Below are positions 21,405 to 36,030 of a stretch of 64,000 nucleotides of DNA, in pieces. The notes under the pieces are model-generated. The model was not told the DNA's origin. It searched no databases and saw nothing but the letters and a program-made list of their open reading frames with translations. The stretch is taken from assembly GCF_964355755.1 (NCBI RefSeq), contig NC_092680.1, positions 11,139,001 to 11,203,000 on the forward strand, written 5' to 3'. A program made the position numbers and the translations under genes. Positions within the stretch are counted from its first letter, which is position 1; each line of letters begins with the position of its first letter. This stretch comes from Antedon mediterranea (lineage: Eukaryota; Echinodermata; Crinoidea; Comatulida; Antedonidae).

Positions 21405-23820
21405 ATGGTCTAAAACGTCTCCAAATGCGATTTGAAGATATTCTGAGCACTTTGGTGTTTTTATGTTAAAAAGTTTTTTCGAAAATCACAAAATGGTCTA
21501 AAACGTCTCAAAATGCGATTTGAAGCTAATCTGTACACTTTGATGTTTTGTGTGAAAAAGTTTTGTCGAAATGCTCAAAATGGTCTAAAACGTTTTTAAA
21601 TACGATATTAAGCTATTTTGTGCTCTTTGATGTTTTTGTGTAACCAAGTTTCATCGAAAATCACAAAATGGTCTAAAACGTCTTCAAATGCGATTTGAAG
21701 CTATTCTGTACACTTTGATGTTTTGTGTGAAAAAGTTTTGTCAAAATGCTCAAAATGGTCTAAAACGTTTTTAAAACGATATTAAGCTATTTTGTGCTCT
21801 TTGATGTTTTTGTGTAACCAAGTTTCATCGAAAATCACAAAATGGTCTAAAACGTCTCCAAATGCGATTTGAAGCTTTTCTAAGCACTTTGGTGTTTTTA
21901 TGTTAACAAGTTTTTTCGAAAATCACGAAATGGTCTAAAATGTCTCCAAATGCGATTTGAAGATATTCTGAGCACTTAGATGTTTTTGTGTGAAAAGTTT
22001 TATCGAAATGCTCAAAATGGTCTAAAACGGTTTCTAATGCGATTTGAAGCTATTCTGTACACTTTGAAGTTTTTTGTGAAAAAGTTTTCTCGAAATGCTC
22101 AAAATGGTCTAAAACGTTTTTATATACCATATTAAGCTATTTTGTGCACTTTTATGTTTTGTGTGAAAAAGTTTTGTCGAAATTCTCAAAATGGTCTAAA
22201 ACGTTTTTAAATACGATATTAAGCTGTTTTGTGCACTTTGATGATTTGTGTGAAAAGTTTTAACGAAATGCTCAAAATGGTCAAAAACGGTTTCTAATGT
22301 GATTTTAAGCACTTTGATGTTTTTGTGTAACCAAGTTTTTTCAAAAATCACAAAATGGTCTAAAACGTCTCCAAATGCGATTTGAAGCTTTTCTAAGCAC
22401 TTTGGTGTTTTTATGTTTACAAGTTTTTTCGAAAATCACAAAATGGTCTAAAACGTCTCCAAATGCGATTTGAAGCTATTCTGTACACTTTGATGTTTTG
22501 TGTGAAAAAGTTTTGTCGAAATGCTCAAAATGGTCTAAAACATTTTTAAATACGATATTAAGCTATTTTGTGATCTTTGATGTTTTTGTGTGAAAAGTTT
22601 TATCGAAATGCTCAAAATGGTCTAAAACGGTTTCTATTGTGATTTTAAGCACTTTGATGATTTTGTGTAACCAAGTTTTATCGAAATGTACAAAATGGTC
22701 TAAAACGTCTCCAAATGCGATTTGAAGCTATTCTAAGTACTTTTGTGTTTTTATGTTAACAAGTTTTTTCGAAAATCACAAAATGGTCTAAAACGTCTTC
22801 AAATGCGATTTGAAGCTATTCTGTACACTTTGATGTTTTGTGTGAAAAAGTTTTGTCAAAATGCTCAAAATGGTCTAAAACGTTTTTAAAACGATATTAA
22901 GCTATTTTGTGCTCTTTGATGTTTTTGTGTAACCAAGTTTCATCGAAAATCACAACATGGTATAAAACGTCTCCAAATGCGATTTGAAGCTTTTCTAAGC
23001 ACTTTGGTGTTTTTATGTTAACAAGTTTTTTCGAAAATCACAAAATGGTCTAAAACGTCTCCAAATGCGATTTGAAGCTTTTCTAAGCACTTTGGTGTTT
23101 TTTTGTTAACAAGTTTTTTCAAAAATCTTGAAATGGTCTAAAATGTCTCCAAATGCGATTTGAAGATATTCTGAGCACTTTGGTGTTTTTATGTTAAAAA
23201 GTTTTTTCGAAAATCACAAAATGGTCTAAAACGTCTCCAAATGCGATTTGAAGCTCTTCTGTACACTTTGATGTTTTGTGTGAAAAAGATTTGTCGATAT
23301 GCTCAAAATGGTCTAAAACGTTTTTAAATACGATATTAAGCTGTTTTGTGCACTTTAATGATTTGTGTGAAAAGTTTTACGAAATGCTCAAAATGGTCTA
23401 AAACGGTTTCTAATGTGATTTTAAGCACTTTGATGTTTTTGTGTAACCAAGTTTTTTCGAAAATCACAAAATGGTCTAAAACGTCTCCAAATGCGATTTC
23501 AAGCTTTTCTAAGCACTTTGGTGTTTTTATGTTAACAAGTTTTTTCGAAAATCACAAAATGGTCTAAAACGTCTCCAAATGCGATTTGAGGATATTCTGA
23601 GCACTTTGGTGTTTTTATGTTATAAAGTTTTTTCGAAAATCACAAAATGGTCTAAAACGTCTCCAAATGCGATTTGAAGCTATTCTGTACACTTTGATGT
23701 TTTGTGTGAAAAAGTTTTGTCGAAATGCTCAAAATGGTCTAAAACGTTTTTAAAACGATATTAAGCTATTTTGTGCTCTTTGATGTTTTTGTGTAACCAA
23801 GTTTCATCGAAATCAACAAA

Positions 23821-24421
23821 ATGGTCTAATACGTCTCCAAATGCGATTTGAAGTTTTTCCAAGCACTTTGCTGTTTTTATGTTAACAAGTTTTTTCGAAA
23901 ATCACAAAATGGTCTAAAACGTCTTCAAATGCGATTTGAAGCTATTCTGTACACTTTGATGTTTTGTGTGAAAAAGTTTTGTCGAAATGCTCAAAATGGT
24001 CTAAAACGTTTTTAAATACGATATAAAGCTATTTTGTGATCTTTGATGTTTTTGTGTGAAAAGTTTTATCGAAATGCTCAAAATGGTCTAAAACGGTTTC
24101 TAATGCGATTTGAAGCTATTCTGTACCCTTTGAAGTTTTTTGTGAAAAAGTTTTCTCGAAATGCTCAAAATGGTCTAAAAAGTTTTTATATACCATATTA
24201 AGCTATTTTGTGCACTTTGATGTTTTTTGTGAAAAGTTTTATCGAAATGCTCAAAATGGTCTAAAACGGTTTCTATTGGGATTTTAAGCACTTTGATGAT
24301 TTTGTGTAACCAAGTTTCATCGAAATGTACAAAATGGTCTAAAACGTCTCCAAATGCGATTTGAAGCTATTCTAAGTACTTTTGTGTTTTTATGTTAACA
24401 AGTTTTTTCGAAAATCACAAA
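23821..24421 (+). repeat. 601-bp cassette, copy 6
   Basis: Complete. The M3 that follows has CTGTAACACTTTTATG, a one-base insertion at 24465-24470. The insertion is shared only with the copy at 36031 (12,210 bp away), so it arose before that duplication. Confidence 0.9.
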
Positions 24422-26401
24422 ATGGTCTAAAACGTCTTCAAATGCGATTTGAAGCTATTCTGTAACACTTTTATGTTTTGTGTGAAAAAGTTTTGTCGAA
24501 ATTCTCAAAATGGTCTAAAACGTTTTTAAATACGATATTAAGCTGTTTTGTGCACTTTGATGATTTGTGTGAAAAGTTTTAACGAAATGCTCAAAATGGT
24601 CAAAAACGGTTTCTAATGTGATTTTAAGCACTTTGATGTTTTTGTGTAACCAAGTTTTTTCAAAAATCACAAAATGGTCTAAAACGTCTCCAAATGCGAT
24701 TTGAAGCTTTTCTAAGCACTTTGGTGTTTTTATGTTAACAAGTTTTTTCGAAAATCACAAAATGGTCTAAAACGTCTCCAAATGCGATTTGAAGATATTC
24801 TGAGCACTTTGGTTTTTTTATGTTAAAAAGTTTTTTCGAAAATCACAAAATAGTCTAAAACGTCTCCAAATGCGATTTGAAGCTATTCTGTACACTTTGA
24901 TGTTTTGTGTGAAAAAGTTTTGTCGAAATGCTCAAAATGGTCTAAAACGTTTTTAAAATGATATTAAGCTATTTTGTGCTCTTTGATGTTTTTGTGTAAC
25001 CAAGTTTCATCGAAAATCACAAAAAGGTCTAAAACGTCTCAAAATGCGATTTGAAGCTTTTCTAAGCACTTTGGTGTTTTTATGTTAACAAGTTTTTTCG
25101 AAAATCACGAAATGGTCTAAAATGTCTCCAAATGCGATTTGAAGATATTCTGAGCACTTTGGTGTTTTTATGTTAAAAAGTTTTATCGAAAATCACAAAA
25201 TGGTCTAAAACGTCTCCAAATGCGATTTGAAGCTCTTCTGTACACTTTGATGTTTTGTGTGAAAAAGTTTTGTCGAAATGCTCAAAATGGTCTAAAACGT
25301 TTTTAAATACGATATTAAGCTGTTTTGTGCACTTTGATGATTTGTGTGAAAAGTTTTAACGAAATGCTCAAAATGGTCTAAAACGGTTTCTAATGTGATT
25401 TTAAGCACTTTGATGTTTTTGTGTAACCAAGTTTTATCGAAAATCACAAAATAGTCTAAAACGTCTCCAAATGCGATTTGAAGCTTTTCTAAGCACTTTG
25501 GTGTTTTTATGTTAACAAGTTTTTTCGAAAATCACAAAATGGTCTAAAACGACTCCAAATACGATTTGAAGCTATTCTGTACACTTTGATGTTTTGTGTG
25601 AAAAAGTTTTGTCGAAATGCTCAAAATGGTCTAAAACATTTTTAAATACGATATTAAGCTATTTTGTGATCTTTGATGTTTTTGTGTGAAAAGTTTTATC
25701 CAAATGCTCAAAATGGTCTAAAACGGTTTCTATTGTGATTTTAAGCACTTTGATGATTTTGTGTAACCAAGTTTCATCGAAATGTACAAAATGGTCTAAA
25801 ACGTCTCCAAATGCGATTTGAAGCTATTCTAAGTACTTTTGTGTTTTTATGTTAACAAGTTTTTTCGAAAATCACAAAATGGTCTAAAACGTCTTCAAAT
25901 GCGATTTGAAGCTATTCTGTACACTTTGATGTTTTGTGTGAAAAAGTTTTGTCAAAATGCTCAAAATGGTCTAAAACGTTTTTAAAACGATATTTAGCTA
26001 TTTTGTGCTCTTTGATGTTTTTGTGTAACCAAGTTTCATCGAAAATCACAACATGGTCTAAAACGTCTCCAAATGCGATTTGAAGCTTTTCTAAGCACTT
26101 TGGTGTTTTTATGTTAACAAGTTTTTTCGAAAATCACAAAATGGTCTAAAACGTCTCCAAATGCGATTTGAAGCTATTCTAAGTACTTTTGTGTTTTTAT
26201 GTTAACAAGTTTTTTCGAAAATCACAAAATGGTCTAAAACGTCTCCAAATGCGATTTAAAGCTCTTCTGTACACTTTGATGTTTTGTGTGAAAAAGTTTT
26301 GTCGAAATGCTCAAAATGGTCTAAAACGTTTTCAAATACGATATTAAGCTGTTTTGTGCACTTTGATGATTTGTGTGAAAAGTTTTAACGAAATGCTCAA
26401 A

Positions 26402-26479
26402 ATGGTCTAAAACGGTTTCTAATGTGATTTTAAGCACTTTGGTGTTTTTATGTTAACAAGTTTTTTCGAAAATCACAAA
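26402..26479 (+). other. In-register M5/M1 hybrid monomer (78 bp)
   Basis: The 5' half is M5 (GGTTTCTAATGTGATTTTAA) and the 3' half M1 (CACTTTGGTG, ATGTTAACAAG). Exactly one 88-bp equivalent has been lost, as expected from exchange at aligned AAGCACTTT positions. The copy at 39039-39116 (+12,637) has the same hybrid. Confidence 0.85.
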
Positions 26480-26849
26480 ATGGTCTAAAACGTCTCCAAA
26501 TGCGATTTGAGGATATTCTGAGAACTTTGGTGTTTTTTTGTTAAAAAGTTTTTTCGAAAATCACAAAATGGTCTAAAACGTCTCCAAATGCGATTTGAAG
26601 CTATTCTGTACACTTTGATGTTTTGTGTGAAAAAGTTTTGTCGAAATGCTCAAAATGGTCTAAAACGTTTTTAAATACGATATTAAGCTATTTTGTGATC
26701 TTTGATGTTTTTGTGTGAAAAGTTTTATCGAAATGCTCAAAATGGTCTAAAACGTTTTTAAAACGATATTAAGCTATTTTGTGCTCTTTGATGTTTTTGT
26801 GTAACCAAGTTTCATCGAAAATCACAAAATGGTCTAAAACGTCGCCAAA

Positions 26850-28967
26850 TGCGATTTGAAGCTTTTCTAAGCACTTTGGTGTTTTTATGTTAACAAGTTT
26901 TTTCGAAAATCACAAAATGGTCTAAAACGTCTCCAAATGCGATTTGAAGATATTCTGAGCACTTTGGTGTTTTTATGTTAAAAAGTTTTTTCGAAAATCA
27001 CAAAATAGTCTAAAACGTCTCCAAATGCGATTTGAAGCTATTCTGTACACTTTGATGTTTTGTGTGAAAAAGTTTTGTCGAAATGCTCAAAATGGTCTAA
27101 AACGTTTTTAAAACGATATTAAGCTATTTTGTGCTCTTTGATGTTTTTGTGTAACCAAGTTTCATCGAAAATCACAAAAAGGTCTAAAACGTCTCAAAAT
27201 GCGATTTGAAGCTTTTCTAAGCACTTTGGTGTTTTTATGTTAACAAGTTTTTTCGAAAATCACGAAATGGTCTAAAATGTCTCCAAATGCGATTTGAAGA
27301 TATTCTGAGCACTAAGGTGTTTTTATGTTAAAAAGTTTTATCGAAAATCACAAAATGGTCTAAAACGTCTCCAAATGCGATTTGAAGCTCTTCTGTACAC
27401 TTTGATGTTTTGTGTGAAAAAGTTTTGTCGAAATGCTCAAAATGGTCTAAAACTTTTTTAAATACGATATTAAGCTGTTTTGTGCACTTTGATGATTTGT
27501 GTGAAAAGTTTTAACGAAATGCTCAAAATGGTCTAAAACGGTTTCTAATGTGATTTTAAGCACTTTGATGTTTTTGTGTAACCAAGTTTTATCGAAAATC
27601 ACAAAATAGTCTAAAACGTCTCCAAATGCGATTTGAAGCTTTTCTAAGCACTTTGGTGTTTTTATGTTAACAAGTTTTTTCGAAAATCACAAAATGGTCT
27701 AAAACGTCTCCAAATGCGATTTGAGGATATTCTGAGCACTTTGGTGTTTTTTTGTTAAAAAGTTTTTTCGAAAATCACAAAATGGTCTAAAACGACTCCA
27801 AATGCGATTTGAAGCTATTCTGTACACTTTGATGTTTTGTGTGAAAAAGTTTTGTCGAAATGCTCAAAATGGTCTAAAACATTTTTAAATACGATATTAA
27901 GCTATTTTGTGATCTTTGATGTTTTTGTGTGAAAAGTTTTATCCAAATGCTCAAAATGGTCTAAAACGGTTTCTATTGTGATTTTAAGCACTTTGATGAT
28001 TTTGTGTAACCAAGTTTCATCGAAATGTACAAAATGGTCTAAAACGTCTCCAAATGCGATTTGAAGCTATTCTAAGTACTTTTGTGTTTTTATGTTAACA
28101 AGTTTTTTCGAAAATCACAAAATGGTCTAAAACGTCTTCAAATGCGATTTGAAGCTATTCTGTACACTTTGATGTTTTGTGTGAAAAAGTTTTGTCAAAA
28201 TGCTCAAAATGGTCTAAAACGTTTTTAAAACGATATTTAGCTATTTTGTGCTCTTTGATGTTTTTGTGTAACCAAGTTTCATCGAAAATCACAACATGGT
28301 CTAAAACGTCTCCAAATGCGATTTGAAGCTTTTCTAAGCACTTTTGTGTTTTTATGTTAACAAGTTTTTTCGAAAATCACAAAATGGTCTAAAACGTCTC
28401 CAAATGCGATTTGAAGCTCTTCTGTACACTTTGATGTTTTGTTTGAAAAAGTTTTGTCGAAATTCTCAAAATGGTCTAAAACGTTTTTAAATACGATATT
28501 AAGCTGTTTTGTGCACTTTGATGATTTGTGTGAAAAGTTTTAACGAAATGCTCAAAATGGTCTAAAACGGTTTCTAATGTGATTTTAAGCACTTTGATGT
28601 TTTTGTGTAACCAAGTTTTTTCGAAAATCACAAAATAGTCTAAAACGTCTCCAAATGCGATTTGAAGCTTTTCTAAGCACTTTGGTGTTTTTATGTTAAC
28701 AAGTTTTTTCGAAAATCACAAAATGGTCTAAAACGTCTCCAAATGCGATTTGAAGCTATTCTAAGTACTTTTGTGTTTTTATGTTAACAAGTTTTTTCGA
28801 AAATCACAAAATGGTCTAAAACGTCTCCAAATGCGATTTAAAGCTCTTCTGTACACTTTGATGTTTTGTGTGAAAAAGTTTTGTCGAAATGCTCAAAATG
28901 GTCTAAAACGTTTTCAAATACGATATTAAGCTGTTTTGTGCACTTTGATGATTTGTGTGAAAAGTTT
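26850..28967 (+). repeat. Nested duplication source (~2.1 kb, offset 10,055)
   Basis: Matches 36905-39022. Diagnostic shared variants are AAAAAGGTCT (27178), GAGCACTAAGG (27310), AACGACTCC (27791), TTATCCAAATGC (27930), TTTAGCTATTTTG (28237) and CACAACATGG (28292). About 24695-26160 is a further relative at offsets 2,155 and then 2,243, the difference being one missing 88-bp M2. Confidence 0.82.
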
Positions 28968-29259
28968 TCTCGAAATGCTCAAAATGGTCTAAAACGTTTT
29001 TATATACCATATTAAGCTATTTTGTGCACTTTTATGTTTTGTGTGAAAAAGTTTTGTCGAAATTCTCAAAATGGTCTAAAACGTTTTTAAAACGATATTA
29101 AGCTATTTTGTGCTCTTTGATGTTTTTGTGTAACCAAGTTTCATCGAAAATCACAAAATGGTCTAAAACGTCTCCAAATGCGATTTGAAGCTTTTCTAAG
29201 CACTTTGGTGTTTTTATGTTAACAAGTTTTTTCGAAAATCACAAAATGGTCTAAATCGT

Positions 29260-30590
29260 CTCCAAATGCGATTTGAAGCTCTTCTGTACACTTTGATGTT
29301 TTGTTTGAAAAAGTTTTGTCGAAATTCTCAAAATGGTCTAAAACGTTTTTAAATACGATATTAAGCTGTTTTGTGCACTTTGATGATTTGTGTGAAAAGT
29401 TTTAACGAAATGCTCAAAATGGTCTAAAACGGTTTCTAATGTGATTTTAAGCACTTTGATGTTTTTGTGTAACCAAGTTTTTTCGAAAATCACAAAATAG
29501 TCTAAAACGTCTCCAAATGCGATTTGAAGCTATTCTGTACACTTTTATGTTTTGTGTGAAAAAGTTTTGTCGAAATGCTCAAAATGGTCTAAAACGTTTT
29601 AATATACCATATTAAGCTATTTTGTGCACTTTGATGTTTTTTGTGAAAAGTTTTATCGAAATCCTCAAAATGGTCTAAAACGGTTTCTATTGTGATTTTA
29701 AGCACTTTGATGATTTTGTGTAACCAAGTTTCATCGAAATGTACAAAATGGTCTAAAACGTCTCCAAATGCGATTTGAAGCTATTCTAAGTACTTTTGTG
29801 TTTTTATGTTAACAATTTTTTTTTAAATCACAAAATGGTCTAAAACGTCTTCAAATGCGATTTGAAGCTATTCTGTACACTTTGATGTTTTGTGTGAAAA
29901 AGTTTTGTCGAAATGCTCAAAATGGTCTAAAACGTTTTTAAATACGATATTAAGCTATTTTGAGATCTTTGATGTTTTTGTGTGAAAAGTTTTATCGAAA
30001 TGCTCAAAATGGTCTAAAACGGTTTCTATTGTGATTTTAAGCACTTTGATGATTTTGTGTAACCAAGTTTCATCGAAATGTACAAAATGGTCTAAAACGT
30101 CTCCAAATGCGATTTGAAGCTATTCGAAGTACTTTTGTGTTTTTATGTTAACAAGTTTTTTCGAAAATCACAAAATGGTCTAAAACGTCTTCAAATGCGA
30201 TTTGAAGCTATTCTGTACACTTTGATGTTTTGTGTGAAAAAGTTTTGTCGAAATGCTCAAAATGGTCTAAAACGTTTTTAAATACGATATTAAGCTATTT
30301 TGTGCTCTTTGATGTTTTTGTGTAACCAAGTTTCATCGAAAATCACAAAATGGTCTAAAACGTCTTCAAATGCGATTTGAAGCTATTCTGTACACTTTGA
30401 TGTTTTGTGTGAAAAAGTTTTGTCAAAATGCTCAAAATGGTCTAAAACGTTTTTAAAACGATATTAAGCTATTTTGTGCTCTTTGATGTTTTTGTGTAAC
30501 CAAGTTTCATCGAAAATCACAAAATGGTCTAAAACGTCTCCAAATGCGATTTGAAGCTTTTCTAAGCACTTTGGTGTTTTTATGTTAACA
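29260..30590 (+). repeat. Left extension of the 26,734-offset duplication, copy 1
   Basis: About 29260-30590 matches 55993-57324, so here the shared block extends left beyond the 12,210-bp pair, to about 4.5 kb in all. Offset is 26,733 before and 26,734 after a one-base indel near 29815 (AACAATTTT here, AACAAGTTTT there). It holds the unusual M9 with TTTTAATATACC at 29601. Confidence 0.8.
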
Positions 30591-32502
30591 AGTTTTTTCG
30601 AAAATCACGAAATGGTCTAAAATGTCTCCAAATGCGATTTGAAGATATTCTGAGCACTCAGATGTTTTTGTGTGAAAAGTTTTATCGAAATGCTCAAAAT
30701 GGTCTAAAACGGTTTCTAATGCGATTTGAAGCTATTCTGTACACTTTGAAGTTTTTTGTGAAAAAGTTTTCTCGAAATGCTCAAAATGGTCTAAAACGTT
30801 TTTATATACCATATTAAGCTATTTTGTGCACTTTTATGTTTTGTGTGAAAAAGTTTTGTTGAAATTCTCAAAATGGTCTAAAACGTTTTTAAATACGATA
30901 TTAAGCTGTTTTGTGCACTTTGATGATTTGTGTGAAAAGTTTTAACGAAATGCTCAAAATGGTCAAAAACGGTTTCTAATGTGATTTTAAGCACTTTGAT
31001 GTTTTTGTGTAACCAAGTTTTTTCAAAAATCACAAAATGGTCTAAAACGTCTCCAAATGCGATTTGAAGCTTTTCTAAGCACTTTGGTGTTTTTATGTTA
31101 ACAAGTTTTTTCGAAAATCACAAAATGGTCTAAAACGTCTCCAAATGCGATTTGAAGCTATTCTGTACACTTTGATGTTTTGTGTGAAAAAGTTTTGTCG
31201 AAATGCTCAAAATGGTCTAAAACATTTTTAAATACGATATTAAGCTATTTTGTGATCTTTGATGTTTTTGTGTGAAAAGTTTTATCGAAATGCTCAAAAT
31301 GGTCTAAAACGGTTTCTATTGTGATTTTAAGCACTTTGATGATTTTGTGTAACCAAGTTTCATCGAAATGTACAAAATGGTCTAAAACGTCTCCAAATGC
31401 GATTTGAAGCTATTCTAAGTACTTTTGTGTTTTTATGTTAACAAGTTTTTTCGAAAATCACAAAATGGTCTAAAACGTCTTCAAATGCGATTTGAAGCTA
31501 TTCTGTACACTTTGATGTTTTGTGTGAAAAAGTTTTGTCAAAATGCTCAAAATGGTCTAAAACGTTTTTAAAACGATATTAAGCTATTTTGTGCTCTTTG
31601 ATGTTTTTGTGTAACCAAGTTTCATCGAAAATCACAACATGGTATAAAACGTCTCCAAATGCGATTTGAAGCTTTTCTAAGCACTTTGGTGTTTTTATGT
31701 TAACAAGTTTTTTCGAAAATCACAAAATGGTCTAAAACGTCTCCAAATGCGATTTGAAGCTTTTCTAAGCACTTTGGTGTTTTTATGTTAACAAGTTTTT
31801 TCGAAAATCTTGAAATGGTCTAAAATGTCTCCAAATGCGATTTGAAGATATTCTGAGCACTTTGGTGTTTTTATGTTAAAAAGTTTTTTCGAAAATCACA
31901 AAATGGTCTAAAACGTCTCCAAATGCGATTTGAAGCTCTTCTGTACACTTTGATGTTTTGTGTGAAAAAGATTTGTCGATATGCTCAAAATGGTCTAAAA
32001 CGTTTTTAAATACGATATTAAGCTGTTTTGTGCACTTTAATGATTTGTGTGAAAAGTTTTACGAAATGCTCAAAATGGTCTAAAACGGTTTCTAATGTGA
32101 TTTTAAGCACTTTGATGTTTTTGTGTAACCAAGTTTTTTCGAAAATCACAAAATGGTCTAAAACGTCTCCAAATGCGATTTCAAGCTTTTCTAAGCACTT
32201 TGGTGTTTTTATGTTAACAAGTTTTTTCGAAAATCACAAAATGGTCTAAAACGTCTCCAAATGCGATTTGAGGATATTCTGAGCACTTTGGTGTTTTTAT
32301 GTTATAAAGTTTTTTCGAAAATCACAAAATGGTCTAAAACGTCTCCAAATGCGATTTGAAGCTATTCTGTACACTTTGATGTTTTGTGTGAAAAAGTTTT
32401 GTCGAAATGCTCAAAATGGTCTAAAACGTTTTTAAAACGATATTAAGCTATTTTGTGCTCTTTGATGTTTTTGTGTAACCAAGTTTCATCGAAATCAACA
32501 AA

Positions 32503-33103
32503 ATGGTCTAATACGTCTCCAAATGCGATTTGAAGTTTTTCCAAGCACTTTGCTGTTTTTATGTTAACAAGTTTTTTCGAAAATCACAAAATGGTCTAAA
32601 ACGTCTTCAAATGCGATTTGAAGCTATTCTGTACACTTTGATGTTTTGTGTGAAAAAGTTTTGTCGAAATGCTCAAAATGGTCTAAAACGTTTTTAAATA
32701 CGATATAAAGCTATTTTGTGATCTTTGATGTTTTTGTGTGAAAAGTTTTATCGAAATGCTCAAAATGGTCTAAAACGGTTTCTAATGCGATTTGAAGCTA
32801 TTCTGTACCCTTTGAAGTTTTTTGTGAAAAAGTTTTCTCGAAATGCTCAAAATGGTCTAAAAAGTTTTTATATACCATATTAAGCTATTTTGTGCACTTT
32901 GATGTTTTTTGTGAAAAGTTTTATCGAAATGCTCAAAATGGTCTAAAACGGTTTCTATTGGGATTTTAAGCACTTTGATGATTTTGTGTAACCAAGTTTC
33001 ATCGAAATGTACAAAATGGTCTAAAACGTCTCCAAATGCGATTTGAAGCTATTCTAAGTACTTTTGTGTTTTTATGTTAACAAGTTTTTTTTTAAATCAC
33101 AAA
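32503..33103 (+). repeat. 601-bp cassette, copy 7
   Basis: Counterpart of copy 5 at exactly +12,210 bp, including the CG-loss poly-T end of M1' and the AAAAGGTTTTGTCG in the next M3. Confidence 0.9.
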
Positions 33104-36030
33104 ATGGTCTAAAACGTCTTCAAATGCGATTTGAAGCTATTCTGTACACTTTGATGTTTTGTGTGAAAAGGTTTTGTCGAAATGCTCAAAATGGTCTAAA
33201 ACGTTTTTAAATACGATATTAAGCTATTTTGTGATCTTTGATGTTTTTGTGTGAAAAGTTTTATCGAAATGCTCAAAATGGTCTAAAACGGTTTCTATTG
33301 TGATTTTAAGCACTTTGATGATTTTGTGTAACCAAGTTTCATCGAAATGTACAAAATGGTCTAAAACGTCTCCAAATGCGATTTGAAGCTATTCTAAGTA
33401 CTTTTGTGTTTTTATGTTAACAAGTTTTTTCGAAAATCACAAAATGGTCTAAAACGTCTTCAAATGCGATTTGAAGCTATTCTGTACACTTTGATGTTTT
33501 GTGTGAAAAAGTTTTGTCGAAATGCTCAAAATGGTCAAAAATGGTTTCTAATGTGATTTTAAGCACAAGCACTTTGGTGTTTTTATGTTAACAAGTTTTT
33601 TCGAAAATCACAAAATGGTCTAAAACGTCTCCAAATGCGATTTGAAGATATTCTGAGCACTTTGGTGTTTTTATGTTAAAAAGTTTTTTCGAAAATCACA
33701 AAATGGTCTAAAACGTCTCAAAATGCGATTTGAAGCTAATCTGTACACTTTGATGTTTTGTGTGAAAAAGTTTTGTCGAAATGCTCAAAATGGTCTAAAA
33801 CGTTTTTAAATACGATATTAAGCTATTTTGTGCTCTTTGATGTTTTTGTGTAACCAAGTTTCATCGAAAATCACAAAATGGTCTAAAACGTCTTCAAATG
33901 CGATTTGAAGCTATTCTGTACACTTTGATGTTTTGTGTGAAAAAGTTTTGTCAAAATGCTCAAAATGGTCTAAAACGTTTTTAAAACGATATTAAGCTAT
34001 TTTGTGCTCTTTGATGTTTTTGTGTAACCAAGTTTCATCGAAAATCACAAAATGGTCTAAAACGTCTCCAAATGCGATTTGAAGCTTTTCTAAGCACTTT
34101 GGTGTTTTTATGTTAACAAGTTTTTTCGAAAATCACGAAATGGTCTAAAATGTCTCCAAATGCGATTTGAAGATATTCTGAGCACTTAGATGTTTTTGTG
34201 TGAAAAGTTTTATCGAAATGCTCAAAATGGTCTAAAACGGTTTCTAATGCGATTTGAAGCTATTCTGTACACTTTGAAGTTTTTTGTGAAAAAGTTTTCT
34301 CGAAATTCTCAAAATGGTCTAAAACGTTTTTATATACCATATTAAGCTATTTTGTGCACTTTTATGTTTTGTGTGAAAAAGTTTTGTCGAAATTCTCAAA
34401 ATGGTCTAAAACGTTTTTAAATACGATATTAAGCTGTTTTGTGCACTTTGATGATTTGTGTGAAAAGTTTTAACGAAATGCTCAAAATGGTCAAAAACGG
34501 TTTCTAATGTGATTTTAAGCACTTTGATGTTTTTGTGTAACCAAGTTTTTTCAAAAATCACAAAATGGTCTAAAACGTCTCCAAATGCGATTTGAAGCTT
34601 TTCTAAGCACTTTGGTGTTTTTATGTTTACAAGTTTTTTCGAAAATCACAAAATGGTCTAAAACGTCTCCAAATGCGATTTGAAGCTATTCTGTACACTT
34701 TGATGTTTTGTGTGAAAAAGTTTTGTCGAAATGCTCAAAATGGTCTAAAACATTTTTAAATACGATATTAAGCTATTTTGTGATCTTTGATGTTTTTGTG
34801 TGAAAAGTTTTATCGAAATGCTCAAAATGGTCTAAAACGGTTTCTATTGTGATTTTAAGCACTTTGATGATTTTGTGTAACCAAGTTTTATCGAAATGTA
34901 CAAAATGGTCTAAAACGTCTCCAAATGCGATTTGAAGCTATTCTAAGTACTTTTGTGTTTTTATGTTAACAAGTTTTTTCGAAAATCACAAAATGGTCTA
35001 AAACGTCTTCAAATGCGATTTGAAGCTATTCTGTACACTTTGATGTTTTGTGTGAAAAAGTTTTGTCAAAATGCTCAAAATGGTCTAAAACGTTTTTAAA
35101 ACGATATTAAGCTATTTTGTGCTCTTTGATGTTTTTGTGTAACCAAGTTTCATCGAAAATCACAACATGGTATAAAACGTCTCCAAATGCGATTTGAAGC
35201 TTTTCTAAGCACTTTGGTGTTTTTATGTTAACAAGTTTTTTCGAAAATCACAAAATGGTCTAAAACGTCTCCAAATGCGATTTGAAGCTTTTCTAAGCAC
35301 TTTGGTGTTTTTATGTTAACAAGTTTTTTCAAAAATCTTGAAATGGTCTAAAATGTCTCCAAATGCGATTTGAAGATATTCTGAGCACTTTGGTGTTTTT
35401 ATGTTAAAAAGTTTTTTCGAAAATCACAAAATGGTCTAAAACGTCTCCAAATGCGATTTGAAGCTCTTCTGTACACTTTGATGTTTTGTGTGAAAAAGAT
35501 TTGTCGATATGCTCAAAATGGTCTAAAACGTTTTTAAATACGATATTAAGCTGTTTTGTGCACTTTAATGATTTGTGTGAAAAGTTTTACGAAATGCTCA
35601 AAATGGTCTAAAACGGTTTCTAATGTGATTTTAAGCACTTTGATGTTTTTGTGTAACCAAGTTTTTTCGAAAATCACAAAATGGTCTAAAACGTCTCCAA
35701 ATGCGATTTCAAGCTTTTCTAAGCACTTTGGTGTTTTTATGTTAACAAGTTTTTTCGAAAATCACAAAATGGTCTAAAACGTCTCCAAATGCGATTTGAG
35801 GATATTCTTAGCACTTTGGTGTTTTTATGTTATAAAGTTTTTTCGAAAATCACAAAATGGTCTAAAACGTCTCCAAATGCGATTTGAAGCTATTCTGTAC
35901 ACTTTGATGTTTTGTGTGAAAAAGTTTTGTCGAAATGCTCAAAATGGTCTAAAACGTTTTTAAAACGATATTAAGCTATTTTGTGCTCTTTGATGTTTTT
36001 GTGTAACCAAGTTTCATCGAAATCAACAAA

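Larger units (their letters stand above)
18381..25548 (+). repeat. Large duplication, copy 1 (~7.17 kb)
   Basis: Matches 30591-37758 at a constant offset of 12,210 bp with no indel that I could find. By eye I noted about nine substitutions, for example near 19302, 22092, 23103, 23599, 24814, 24958, 25158 and 25267. That implies identity above 99.5%, from spot comparison, not an alignment. Left and right limits are abrupt changes of monomer class at 18380/30590 and 25549/37759. Confidence 0.88.
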